64,000 nt of DNA from Synechococcus sp. A18-25c (lineage in GTDB: Bacteria; Cyanobacteriota; Cyanobacteriia; PCC-6307; Cyanobiaceae), in NCBI RefSeq assembly GCF_014280035.1, contig NZ_CP047957.1, positions 1 through 64,000 on the forward strand. Reading direction: 5' to 3'. The notes beneath the pieces were generated by a model. The model saw nothing but the letters and a program-made list of their open reading frames with translations. It made no database searches and was not told the DNA's origin. Each line of letters opens with the position of its first letter. Positions within the stretch are counted from its first letter, which is position 1. This document shows positions 37,849-45,095 of this stretch, in pieces. The translations under genes and the position numbers were made by a program.

Positions 37849-38280
37849 TCAGGCCACCTGCAACATCCAGTCGGAGTCGTCTTGATTGTTGAGTGACGGT
37901 TCGCCTGGGGTTGAAGGGGGAACCGATTGAGATGATTCCGGTTGTGCCCACTGGAGTAGGCGCAGGGCCAAGCGCAAGTCGCCATCCATCCAGGCTCGGA
38001 TGGCCATTGCCCGTCGAGGATCGTAGAAGCGTTGACGGCGATACCAATCGAACACTTCAGCGTCAGATTTGTGACCATTGCATGACAGACATGCTGGAAC
38101 ACAATTTTCGGTCACGCTCAAACCTCCTCGAGCACGGGGAAGGATGTGATCAATAGATTCAGAAGGTTTGCCGCAGTAAATACAACTTTTACCGGTATAA
38201 GAGTGGAGGGATTGACGCCATCGTCGGACACGCAATTTGGGGCAAAGTTCTTCGAGGAAGACCGCATCCCTGTTGTGCAT
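37849..38280 (-). CDS. HNH endonuclease family protein
   Basis: The product is 143 residues with a complete HNH core: zinc cysteines C33-x2-C36 (CIYCGK) and C64-x2-C67 (CLSCN), and between them the catalytic pair DH at 44-45 in IDHILPRARGG, with Asn59 and the closing CNGHKSD. N-terminal helices and a basic, Arg/Trp/Tyr-rich region after the core (WYRRQRFYDPRRAMAIRAW) could bind DNA. The last 30 residues are disordered. Such proteins cut or nick DNA, but the target is not predicted by sequence. It is divergent from the SNF2-type helicase across a low-GC spacer. Confidence 0.9.
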   Translation of the reverse strand: MHNRDAVFLEELCPKLRVRRWRQSLHSYTGKSCIYCGKPSESIDHILPRARGGLSVTENCVPACLSCNGHKSDAEVFDWYRRQRFYDPRRAMAIRAWMDGDLRLALRLLQWAQPESSQSVPPSTPGEPSLNNQDDSDWMLQVA

Positions 38281-38479
38281 CCGAATGTCTCGGTTGGTCG
38301 AATTCTGACGGGTTCATAGCGATCGTCAATGTGTCCATCGCTGCATTTTTGAATCTTTTCCCGACTGTTTTGAATGTGATTTTTAACGTCCAACGGCTTG
38401 TTTTTATTGGCCAAAGCCTTAAAGTGTTTCTTGCTGGTTTTTTGCTACGACATCAATCGCCTCCTGCTGCTGCCTTGGG
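38281..38479. other. AT-rich divergent spacer between HNH and helicase genes
   Basis: About 200 bases without a convincing gene. GC is low for the window: 23 of 60 bases in 38341-38400. It carries several T runs (for example TTTTT at 38346-38350 and 38400-38405). The leftward frame at 38118-38414 overlaps the HNH gene out of frame and is not supported. Promoters for both divergent genes are expected here but no paired -35/-10 element stood out. Confidence 0.5.
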
Positions 38480-40048
38480 TTGACCCCAGCAGGACTTGTG
38501 CGGGTCACTTACCCCTTTGACGCTGTGACCCATGCTCAAATGGCGAGGATCCGCCCTCGGGGTGTTTGGAGAGGTTCGGGTCGTGGCTGGGAATTTCCTC
38601 TGGCAGCCGCCGATTTGCTACTTGAGCGTTTCGGAGGGCGCTTCCGTGTTGAAGAGGAGCTGCTGAGCTGGCTTCACTGGCATCGTCATCCGCTTCCACC
38701 GCTTCCGCACCATCGCGTCTTGGTGGCCAGTGCCGATTTGGATCAACCGCTGTTGGATGGACGCATGCCGTTGCCCCATCAGCGCTCGGGCGCGCGCTGG
38801 CTGCTGGCCAGGCGTGGGGCGTTGCTTGCCGATGAGATGGGACTTGGAAAAACGCTCACTGCCTTGCTGGCGGCCCGGGCGCTAATGCGTGCTGTCTCGC
38901 TGCGCCTGATGGTGATTGCGCCCGTAGGTCTGCACCCGCATTGGCGCCGCGAAGCTGCAGCGTTAGATCTGGAGTTCAGCTTGCACAGCTGGGCCAAGTT
39001 GCCCGTTGCGTTGCCAGAGGCCGGCACCTTGCTACTGGTAGACGAAGCGCATTACGCCCAATCTCTGCAGGCGCAGCGCACGCAGGCGTTCTTGAGGCTG
39101 GCGCGGCATCCTCGCCTGCGCGCGGTGTGGATGCTGACCGGCACGCCTATCCGCAACGGTCGTCCGATTCAGTTCTTTCCACTGCTGGCAGCGATGGATC
39201 ATCCGATTGCGCGTGATCAGAAGGCCTTTGAAGAGATCTTCTGTCAGGGACATTGGAGTGAGAGTGGTGGTCAGCGCCGCTGGCGCGCTGATGGTGCCAG
39301 CCGCCTGGAGGAATTGCGTCATCTCACCCGCCCCCTCGTGTTGCACCGCCGGAAGCAGTCAGTTCTCGGTCTTCCGGCGAAGACGCGACAAATGCACTCG
39401 GTTTCCCTGGCGGCAGATCAGAACCGAGGGCTGGATCACCGCTTGCGTCTGGTGGTGGAGGACTATCGCCATCGCGTGTTGGCTGGTGAGGTCCGCTCCG
39501 ATGCTGAATCCCTGGCTGTTCTCACCTCCATGCGCATGATCGCAGCGGAGTTCAAGCTGCCGGCGGCCCGCAGCCTGGTGCAGAAGTTACGCAGTACAGG
39601 AGAGGCCATTGTCTTGTTCAGTTCCTTTGTGAGCCCACTTCAGCTGCTTCAGGAGGATCTTGGTGGCGAACTGCTAACCGGCCGGCAGAAACCCGAGCAA
39701 CGCCAGGAGGCGGTAGACCGCTTTCAAGTCGGCGATTCGGACCTGTTGCTGGCCACCTATGGAGCGGGTGGCTTGGGATTCACCCTCCACCGGGCCCGTC
39801 ACGTGGTGTTGCTCGAACGACCCTGGACCCCTGGTGACGTGGAACAGGCGGAAGATCGCTGTCACCGCATCGGCATGGATGGTGGTCTCACCAGCCACTG
39901 GTTGCAGTTGGGTCTGGCGGATCAGCTCGTGGATGCCTTGGTGGCCAGCAAGGCCAACCGGATTGAACTGCTCTTGGGACCCCGCCAGGTCAAGCTTGAT
40001 CGTCAACCGTTGCCGGCCATGGTGGCGCGCTGTTTGCAGGATTGCTGA
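38480..40048 (+). CDS. SNF2-family helicase with HARP-like N-terminus (SMARCAL1-like)
   Basis: The product is 522 residues from TTG 38480 (516 from GTG 38498). All superfamily 2 motifs of the SNF2 type are present: DEMGLGKT near 117, DEAH at about 187-190, LTGTPIRNG near 218, FSSFVSP near 378, YGAGGLGFTLHRA near 427 and QAEDRCHRIG near 456. The first 55 residues (VRVTYPFDAVTHAQMARIR, then GRGWEFPLAAADLLLERFG) resemble the HARP module of the eukaryotic annealing helicase SMARCAL1, with its Trp-x-Phe-Pro/Leu core. Such proteins rewind and remodel stalled forks. This is the minimal domain set, without a substrate-recognition tail. The last 46 bases overlap the next gene on the other strand. Confidence 0.88.
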   Translation: MTPAGLVRVTYPFDAVTHAQMARIRPRGVWRGSGRGWEFPLAAADLLLERFGGRFRVEEELLSWLHWHRHPLPPLPHHRVLVASADLDQPLLDGRMPLPHQRSGARWLLARRGALLADEMGLGKTLTALLAARALMRAVSLRLMVIAPVGLHPHWRREAAALDLEFSLHSWAKLPVALPEAGTLLLVDEAHYAQSLQAQRTQAFLRLARHPRLRAVWMLTGTPIRNGRPIQFFPLLAAMDHPIARDQKAFEEIFCQGHWSESGGQRRWRADGASRLEELRHLTRPLVLHRRKQSVLGLPAKTRQMHSVSLAADQNRGLDHRLRLVVEDYRHRVLAGEVRSDAESLAVLTSMRMIAAEFKLPAARSLVQKLRSTGEAIVLFSSFVSPLQLLQEDLGGELLTGRQKPEQRQEAVDRFQVGDSDLLLATYGAGGLGFTLHRARHVVLLERPWTPGDVEQAEDRCHRIGMDGGLTSHWLQLGLADQLVDALVASKANRIELLLGPRQVKLDRQPLPAMVARCLQDC

Positions 40049-40422
40049 CGGACGGTCAGCTCATGTTTCAGCATCGGATCGTGGCGTTGGTCACCTTTGG
40101 CCAGCAGGGCTGAGGCCTGCTTCACGTCGGCACAGGCTTCGTCATCACGTCCGATCAGAGTATGAATTAACGAGCGGTCGGTCAGCGGGATGGGATTGCC
40201 GGGGTGGCCTTTCACCACGGCATTGCAATGATTGAGCGCTTCATCAAGACGCTGAAGGTCGAGCCCCTCCAGGCAGCTGGAAGCGGCCAATTCAGGATCG
40301 TTGGTCGGCTTCGCCGTTTCGCCACCTCGGACGCAGGCCTGGATCAAAAGCAGCAGCCCTGCCAACACCAGGGCTGGCATTATTCGGGCGGGATGCCGAA
40401 GCCCAAGCCTTTTTTGCAACAC
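40003..40422 (-). CDS. putative lipoprotein with TPR-like helical region
   Basis: From GTG 40422 the product is 139 residues; ATG 40380 gives 125, but the longer form supplies the Lys/Arg residues expected before a signal helix. The hydrophobic run PALVLAGLLLLIQAC ends in a cysteine that resembles a lipobox, although Gln at -2 is atypical. The remainder, with four further cysteines, has helical TPR-like words such as LDEALNHCNAVVKGHPGNPIP and DRSLIHTLIGRDDEAC. The function is unknown. The end overlaps the helicase gene by 46 bases. Confidence 0.7.
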   Translation of the reverse strand: MLQKRLGLRHPARIMPALVLAGLLLLIQACVRGGETAKPTNDPELAASSCLEGLDLQRLDEALNHCNAVVKGHPGNPIPLTDRSLIHTLIGRDDEACADVKQASALLAKGDQRHDPMLKHELTVRQQSCKQRATMAGNG

Positions 40423-40427
40423 GGTGA

Positions 40428-40835
40428 TCAGTAGCTGTACCGCTCAGTAGCATCCCAGCTCTCCGATGTTCCTGAGTCACTGGCACCGACCGAAGAGTTG
40501 TTGAAGCTTGAGCTGCTGTTCTGGGAGCCACCAAAGAGATCTCCGAGGTATTTGCCGCAGTCGGGGTAGTTGCCCGGGTCGGCCACCACCGCTTCGGCGA
40601 TCATGACGGCGGCATGTTCCGGAGATGTTTTGAACAGTCCACTGCTCTGCCGCTTGATTAAGGCGTAGGACGCTTCCCAGCTCACCTCGTGGTTGTTGCC
40701 GTTGCTGCGCATGAAGCAATACATCTGAGCCCCTTTCTGGGCCGGACCGGCCGCAGCGGCTTCAGCAGGACCAGCGGCCAGCAGCATCCCGGCCATGGGA
40801 AGAAGGAGAGCAAGGCGGGTGCGGAGGCTGGCCAT
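40428..40835 (-). CDS. secreted protein of unknown function
   Basis: From ATG 40835 the product is 135 residues, beginning with a signal peptide (MASLRTRLALLLPMAGMLL to PAEAAAA). The mature part contains the words YCFMRSNGNNHEVSWEASYALIKRQ, read in parts, and VVADPGNYPDCGKYLGDLF, then a Ser/Asn-rich tail. Two cysteines could form a disulfide. It may belong to a small cyanobacterial family (perhaps DUF6554), but I cannot verify this. It directly precedes the lipoprotein gene on the same strand. Confidence 0.75.
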   Translation of the reverse strand: MASLRTRLALLLPMAGMLLAAGPAEAAAAGPAQKGAQMYCFMRSNGNNHEVSWEASYALIKRQSSGLFKTSPEHAAVMIAEAVVADPGNYPDCGKYLGDLFGGSQNSSSSFNNSSVGASDSGTSESWDATERYSY

Positions 40836-40903
40836 CGATGGACAGAACAATCGGTCTGCGCCAACGTATCGGCTCGGGTTTTTCTGTCCAGAGCTGGGTG
40901 GAC

Positions 40904-41419
40904 TCAGGAATTGCCGACTCCCAGCGGTGTCAGCAGTTTCACCATCAGTGGGAGCACCAAGAGAACGGTGATCAGACGTACAGCGTGCAGCGCAGCCACG
41001 GCAGCGCCAACGCCGTAATTCGCACCCACCAGACTCATGCCGCTAATGCCGCCTGGTGCAGCTCCCAAGAGGGTGATTAGGGGGTCGACCCCCAGGAGCC
41101 GACTCGCCCACAGCCCGACGACCAGTCCCGTCATCACCAGCGTGAGGGTGATCAGAACGGCCGGTTTCCAGAGGCTTTGCAACTGCTCCAGCGATGCTCG
41201 TGTCAGTCCGGTGCCGATCACGGTGCCGATGCCGATTTCTAGAGCCGTGCGGGTGCCTGCTGGCCATTGGGCGGTCTCAATGCGACCGCTCATGCTCACC
41301 AGGGCGGCTCCCAGCAGCGCCCCGGCCAGAGGAGCCGCGGGAAGGCCGGTGCAAAGTGCCAGCAGTCCTATGCCGATCCCGGCCAGCACGTAGATCAGCA
41401 GGGTCATCAAAGGAGGCAT
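40904..41419 (-). CDS. AbrB-duplication-type membrane protein, single copy
   Basis: From ATG 41419 (or ATG 41434) the product is about 171 residues with five or so hydrophobic helices. It matches one unit of the AbrB-type integral membrane family (ammonia monooxygenase-associated, unrelated to the AbrB regulator): words such as PAAPLAGALLGAALVSM, IGTVIGTGLTRASLEQL and LITLLGAAPGGISGMSLVGANYG. Most described members carry two such units of about 150 residues in one chain, so this is a half-size form that would need to dimerise. The transported substrate is unknown. Confidence 0.8.
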   Translation of the reverse strand: MPPLMTLLIYVLAGIGIGLLALCTGLPAAPLAGALLGAALVSMSGRIETAQWPAGTRTALEIGIGTVIGTGLTRASLEQLQSLWKPAVLITLTLVMTGLVVGLWASRLLGVDPLITLLGAAPGGISGMSLVGANYGVGAAVAALHAVRLITVLLVLPLMVKLLTPLGVGNS

Positions 41420-41538
41420 TGCACCCGCGTGCATCAATGCTGTCAGTCTGAATGCAGAGCTGTCGTTGTTTGTCAACGTCTCTCTTGAGCCTGAGAGATG
41501 CATGTGTTGTTATCGGGCCAGCACCCTTCCCTTTCCGG

Positions 41539-41850
41539 ATGAGTCAGTCCGTCTCCTTCCGCATCACGCGAACCGCTGAGGATGTTGCGCAGATGCTTAA
41601 TGCGTTGTCTCAACGCCTCGTGAAGTTGGAACAACGACTGGAAACTCTCGAGCTGGAGATGCGCCACCAGCGCAGTCAGTCGGAGTCCATGCCGGCTGAT
41701 GAGCTGCAACGTCTTGATGATGTGGATCAGTTGCTGCTCGACTGCCAAGAATTGCTGAGCAGTTCGGAGCCTGAGAGCCATGATGAGACGGCCGGTGCTG
41801 AAAGTCCTGCATTTGAGTCCGGAGATGCGGACCTGCAGATGGCTGCATAA
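41539..41850 (+). CDS. small coiled-coil protein of unknown function
   Basis: From ATG 41539 the product is 103 residues. A continuous helical, heptad-like region (ITRTAEDVAQMLNALSQRLVKLEQRLETLELEMR, residues about 8-41) suggests a coiled coil. The last 40 residues are acidic and Ser/Glu/Ala-rich. There is no catalytic motif. It is divergent from the AbrB-like gene and lies before two more orphan genes. Confidence 0.65.
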   Translation: MSQSVSFRITRTAEDVAQMLNALSQRLVKLEQRLETLELEMRHQRSQSESMPADELQRLDDVDQLLLDCQELLSSSEPESHDETAGAESPAFESGDADLQMAA

Positions 41851-41870
41851 GAGGGGTCAAAAGTGTCAAA

Positions 41871-42131
41871 ATGAAAAGAAAGCCATCCATGGCACCAACA
41901 ACTCTCTCCACATCCGGTAATAGCGGCTCTGGTCGTGGCCACCGGAGTCCTCATGCTTCGGCTTCGCTGGCATCCCCTGGGCCCAAGGGTTTCTACGAGG
42001 GAGGTCACCAGCTCGAAAAGCTGGAGTTTGCTCTTGCAGTGGCCATGACACGCGGTGACAGCAGCCGTTCTGAACTTCTGCGTCAACAGATTGCTGCATT
42101 GGGTGGGAATGCTGAGGAGCCTGGGACCTGA
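41871..42131 (+). CDS. small hypothetical protein
   Basis: The product is 86 residues from ATG 41871, or 80 from ATG 41889. The first half is low complexity (Ser, Gly, Thr, Pro, Arg). The second half is a helical segment, EGGHQLEKLEFALAVAMTRG and then RSELLRQQIAALGG, which looks like a conserved core. No function is recognised. It follows the coiled-coil gene by 20 bases. Confidence 0.6.
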   Translation: MKRKPSMAPTTLSTSGNSGSGRGHRSPHASASLASPGPKGFYEGGHQLEKLEFALAVAMTRGDSSRSELLRQQIAALGGNAEEPGT

Positions 42132-42212
42132 CAGTGGCAGTCACGTCAGCGGGCTTTTCATATCGGGATCGATCGCATCAAGGAAATACTTGCATTTGTT
42201 GTTGGTGCATTG

Positions 42213-42239
42213 TTGAAATTCAAGATCACTTGTTAATAT
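42213..42239 (+). promoter_or_regulatory. candidate promoter of the small gene at 42264
   Basis: TTGAAA (42213-42218) and TAATAT (42234-42239) are spaced 15 bases apart, slightly short of the optimum, and lie 24 bases before the GTG of the next gene. The surrounding line 42181-42240 has only 19 of 60 GC bases, consistent with a promoter region. Confidence 0.42.
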
Positions 42240-42263
42240 CCATCTGATGAATGTTGTGTTGAA

Positions 42264-42512
42264 GTGACAGCGTCGGTGAAGTCGGTTTTAACGCTTCCGT
42301 CATCCGATCTCGATCGGGAGCAATTATTGGTTCGTGCACGTCAGTGTCTTGAGCAGGCACGAGTGCAAGCGGAGGAAGGGAATATTGCTGGTTCGGCCCA
42401 AACCATCCTCAAAGCTCTTGATCAGGAGCGTCGTGCCGGCAGTGTCGGCCCCCAGGTGATGCAGCTAATCAAGCCACGACCTACAGCCTCAAATTGGGGA
42501 AATCGAAGTTAA
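42264..42512 (+). CDS. small hypothetical protein
   Basis: From GTG 42264 the product is 82 residues. It is mostly helical, with RARQCLEQARVQAEEGNIAGSAQTILKALDQERRAGSVGP, read in parts, resembling a single TPR-like helical hairpin. The last 12 residues are polar. I do not recognise the family. It has a plausible promoter of its own and ends 26 bases before the tRNA-Gly gene on the other strand. Confidence 0.65.
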   Translation: MTASVKSVLTLPSSDLDREQLLVRARQCLEQARVQAEEGNIAGSAQTILKALDQERRAGSVGPQVMQLIKPRPTASNWGNRS

Positions 42513-42538
42513 ACGCGAACAACCGCTCAATGTTTGCA

Positions 42539-42610
42539 AGCGGGTGACCGGATTCGAACCGGCGACGTTCAGCTTGGGAAGCTGACATTCTACCACTGAA
42601 TTACACCCGC
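42539..42610 (-). tRNA. tRNA-Gly (anticodon CCC)
   Basis: The 72-base cloverleaf folds completely: acceptor GCGGGTG pairs with CACCCGC, the D stem is ATTC/GAAT with loop AGTGGTA, the anticodon stem is TCAGC/GCTGA with loop TTCCCAA (anticodon CCC), and the T arm is GCCGG/CCGGT with loop TTCGAAT. The discriminator is T and the 3' CCA is not encoded. It reads the codon GGG. Confidence 0.96.
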
Positions 42611-42612
42611 AC

Positions 42613-42635
42613 AGACATGATTTTAACTCATGTCT
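42613..42635. repeat. 8-base inverted repeat around a -10-like element upstream of tRNA-Gly
   Basis: AGACATGA and TCATGTCT form a perfect inverted repeat with a 7-base centre. On the leftward strand the centre reads TTAAAA, giving TAAAAT (42625-42620), which matches the -10 consensus at five of six bases. It ends nine bases before the tRNA 5' end. No good -35 is present. It could be an operator, a promoter, or a hairpin in a read-through transcript from the aminotransferase gene. Confidence 0.5.
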
Positions 42636-42663
42636 ATAGCTTCGAAGTGCCGAATTGTGTCAC

Positions 42664-43815
42664 TCAGCGACTCAAAGCTAGTGAAGCTGCGCTCACACCT
42701 GCACCCATCGTTCCTTTATGCAGTCCAAGGGATTGGAGGACCGATTCAATGGCTGCTACAGCGGTGAGCACATCGCGATCGCACACAAATCCCAGATGAC
42801 CGATGCGGAACACTTTGCCTTTGAGGTGGTCCTGGCCACCAGCGAGAAGAATGTCGTAGCGGTCTTTGACGGCCTTGCGCAGCTGTTCAGCATCGATGCC
42901 GTCAGGAGCGACAGCGGTGATGGCAGGACTTCCGTGACCTTCCGCTGCGAACAGCGGCAGTCCGATCGCTTTCATTGCAGCCAGTGAGGCGTCGCGATGG
43001 CGGGCATGGCGGGCAAAGATTGCGTCCAGGCCTTCGGCTTGCATCATCTCCAGAGCCGCGTCAAGAGCGAAATAGAGATTGACTGCTGGTGTGAAAGGGT
43101 TGCTGTTTTTGGCAGCTGTTTTTCGGTAAGGACCGAGATCCAGATAAAACTTGGGCAGATTGGATCGCTCATAGGCCTGCCAGGCGCGTTCGCTCATGGC
43201 CACAAAGCTCAGACCCGGGGGCATCATGTAGCCCTTCTGTGACCCTGATGCCACCACATCCAGTCCCCAGGCATCCATCGGGACATTGGTGGCCCCAAGA
43301 CTGGTGACGCAATCCGCGATGGTGAGGGCGGTGCCGTGAGCGTTCACGTGAGCACTGATCGCCTCCAGGTCGTTGATCACGCCTGTGGAGGTTTCCGAGT
43401 GGGTGAGGATCACTGCCTTGATGGCTTTGGCGGTGTCTGCTTCCAGGGCAGCCCGGAAGGCCTCAGGGTTGAGGGGTTGGCCCCATTCGGCCTTCACCAC
43501 CTCCACCTCGAGCCCGTAGGCGCGGGCCACTTTCACCCAGCGTTCGCCGAACTTGCCGTTGTCGCCGCAGAGCACCTTGTCGCCGCGGCTGACGGTGTTG
43601 ATAATTCCGGCTTCCATGGCGGCCGTGCCGCTGCCGGTGATCACCAACACGTCGCTGCTGGTTTGGTGCAGCCAGCACAGTTGGGCGGTGGTGCGCTCCA
43701 CCACGGCCTGGAATTCACCGCTGCGGTGACCGATCGGGTGCCGGCCCATGGCCTTGAGAACCGTTTCGGGCACCGGGGTGGGCCCGGGGATCATCAGGGT
43801 GAGCTTGTCCTGCAC
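42664..43815 (-). CDS. alanine--glyoxylate/serine--pyruvate type aminotransferase
   Basis: This class V PLP aminotransferase family covers serine-glyoxylate, alanine-glyoxylate and related reactions, and in cyanobacteria acts in the photorespiratory glycolate pathway. The N-terminal MIPGPTPVPETVLKAMGRHPIGHRS and VLVITGSGTAAMEAGI are family blocks. The PLP lysine is in VASGSQKGYMMPPGLSF. GTG 43815 gives 383 residues. An in-frame TTG at 43833 would overlap the divergent cbiD start. The C-terminal RIGHLGFVCDRDVL block is also typical. The exact amino donor cannot be told from sequence alone. Confidence 0.9.
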   Translation of the reverse strand: MQDKLTLMIPGPTPVPETVLKAMGRHPIGHRSGEFQAVVERTTAQLCWLHQTSSDVLVITGSGTAAMEAGIINTVSRGDKVLCGDNGKFGERWVKVARAYGLEVEVVKAEWGQPLNPEAFRAALEADTAKAIKAVILTHSETSTGVINDLEAISAHVNAHGTALTIADCVTSLGATNVPMDAWGLDVVASGSQKGYMMPPGLSFVAMSERAWQAYERSNLPKFYLDLGPYRKTAAKNSNPFTPAVNLYFALDAALEMMQAEGLDAIFARHARHRDASLAAMKAIGLPLFAAEGHGSPAITAVAPDGIDAEQLRKAVKDRYDILLAGGQDHLKGKVFRIGHLGFVCDRDVLTAVAAIESVLQSLGLHKGTMGAGVSAASLALSR

Positions 43816-43826
43816 GGGCTCAAGGA

Positions 43827-45044
43827 GTGCCAATCGTCCATCCTAAAAAACGATCCGCTCTTCTCCTCATCGCTGAGACGTCTGCTGTGTCTGCAACCGG
43901 GTTGACCTTGCCCGTTTGGGTGGCGGCTGCAGCGCGCGCGGCTGTGCTGGTGCTGCAGGGTGGTGCTGCGCCTGCAAGCGTTGAACTAAGAATCCCAGGC
44001 GAACAGGCGTCTCGTTCTGTGCCTGTTTGGGCTGCTGCTCGCCTGGAGGATGGGACTCAGGCGCTGGCCATCACGGTCTGTGACCCAGGCCGAGGGCTTG
44101 ATCTCACGCGCGGTCTGGAGATCTGGGTGCGTGCAGCCCGCACATCTGCTCCTGGACGCGGGTTTCAAGTGACAGCCGGTGCTGGCGTTGGACGGCACGT
44201 CCAGGACGGCGGGCTCTGCATTTCCGGGTTCGCTCGGGAGTTGCTGGACCTCAACCTCACGGATCTGCTCACAGTGGAGTCCGCTCTGGAGTTGGAGGTG
44301 GTGCTGCCCCGTGGCCAGGAGTTGGCCTTGCGCACCAGCAATGCAGCGTTTGGGGTGGTGGACGGTCTGGCGCTGATCGGAACGCAGGCTGAGGTGCAGA
44401 CCAGTGCATCGCCTGATCAACTGGAGTTGCTGTTGGCCCAGTTAACAGAGCTGGCATCTCAGTCTGGCTTTGCTGGACAGCTCACCCTGGTAATCGGTGA
44501 AAACGGAATGGATCTGGCCCATCAACTTGGTTTGTCCCAGCAGCAACCGGTGCTGAAGGCGGGGAACTGGATCGGTCCGGTGTTGGTGGCCGCGGCCGAA
44601 GCTGGTGTCCGCGAATTGCTTCTGCTTGGTTACCACGGAAAACTGATCAAACTGGCCGGAGGGATTTTTCACACCCATCACCACCTGGCGGATGCCCGCT
44701 TTGAGGTGTTGGCCGCTCTGGCGGTGCAGCAGGGCCTGAGCACGGAGCGCATCCGTCCCTTGCTGCAGGTCGCATCGCTGGAGCAGGCCTGGGAATGGCT
44801 CGCCTCGCAGGATGCAGGCCAAGCCAGAGCGCTTTGGATGTCCATGGCTGGGGCAGTTGAGCAGCGCAGTCAGGGCTACTTGCAGCGCTATGGCTGTCCG
44901 GCCATGGCGATTGGCGCTGCCTTGTTCAGTCGTGATCGTCAGCTGCGCTGGGCAGGCCCTGAAGGCCTGCGGATGCTGGGCCATGCGGGCCTGAGTCTGG
45001 AGCCCTTGCTGGGCGGTGAAAGTGGAGGCCCTTCTCTACGCTGA
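43827..45044 (+). CDS. cbiD: cobalt-precorrin-5B C1-methyltransferase CbiD
   Basis: CbiD methylates C1 in the anaerobic (early cobalt) branch of cobalamin synthesis. The N-terminal signature GLTLPVWVAAAARAAVLVL, the segment FQVTAGAGVGRHVQDG and KAGNWIGPVLVAAAEAGVRELLLLGYHGKLIKLAGGIFHTHHH, read in parts, are characteristic. The length of 405 is a little long for the family because of the N-terminal extension. The start is GTG 43827, directly behind AAGGAG, and an internal TTG may be used instead. No other cob/cbi gene lies in the window. Confidence 0.92.
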   Translation: MPIVHPKKRSALLLIAETSAVSATGLTLPVWVAAAARAAVLVLQGGAAPASVELRIPGEQASRSVPVWAAARLEDGTQALAITVCDPGRGLDLTRGLEIWVRAARTSAPGRGFQVTAGAGVGRHVQDGGLCISGFARELLDLNLTDLLTVESALELEVVLPRGQELALRTSNAAFGVVDGLALIGTQAEVQTSASPDQLELLLAQLTELASQSGFAGQLTLVIGENGMDLAHQLGLSQQQPVLKAGNWIGPVLVAAAEAGVRELLLLGYHGKLIKLAGGIFHTHHHLADARFEVLAALAVQQGLSTERIRPLLQVASLEQAWEWLASQDAGQARALWMSMAGAVEQRSQGYLQRYGCPAMAIGAALFSRDRQLRWAGPEGLRMLGHAGLSLEPLLGGESGGPSLR

Positions 45045-45095
45045 TGGATTGGCGATCGTGTTCAGCGATCTCCCGTTCCACGGATCACGTGCGAG

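Noticed and set aside
38118-38414. Leftward frame upstream of the HNH gene
   Set aside because: It overlaps the HNH gene out of frame and continues into the spacer; no domain or ribosome site supports it.
42513-42660. Integrase attachment site at tRNA-Gly
   Set aside because: No integrase gene or duplicated tRNA 3' end was found in the window.
43700-43830. Cobalamin riboswitch before cbiD
   Set aside because: The upstream region is the start of the aminotransferase gene and lacks a B12-box.
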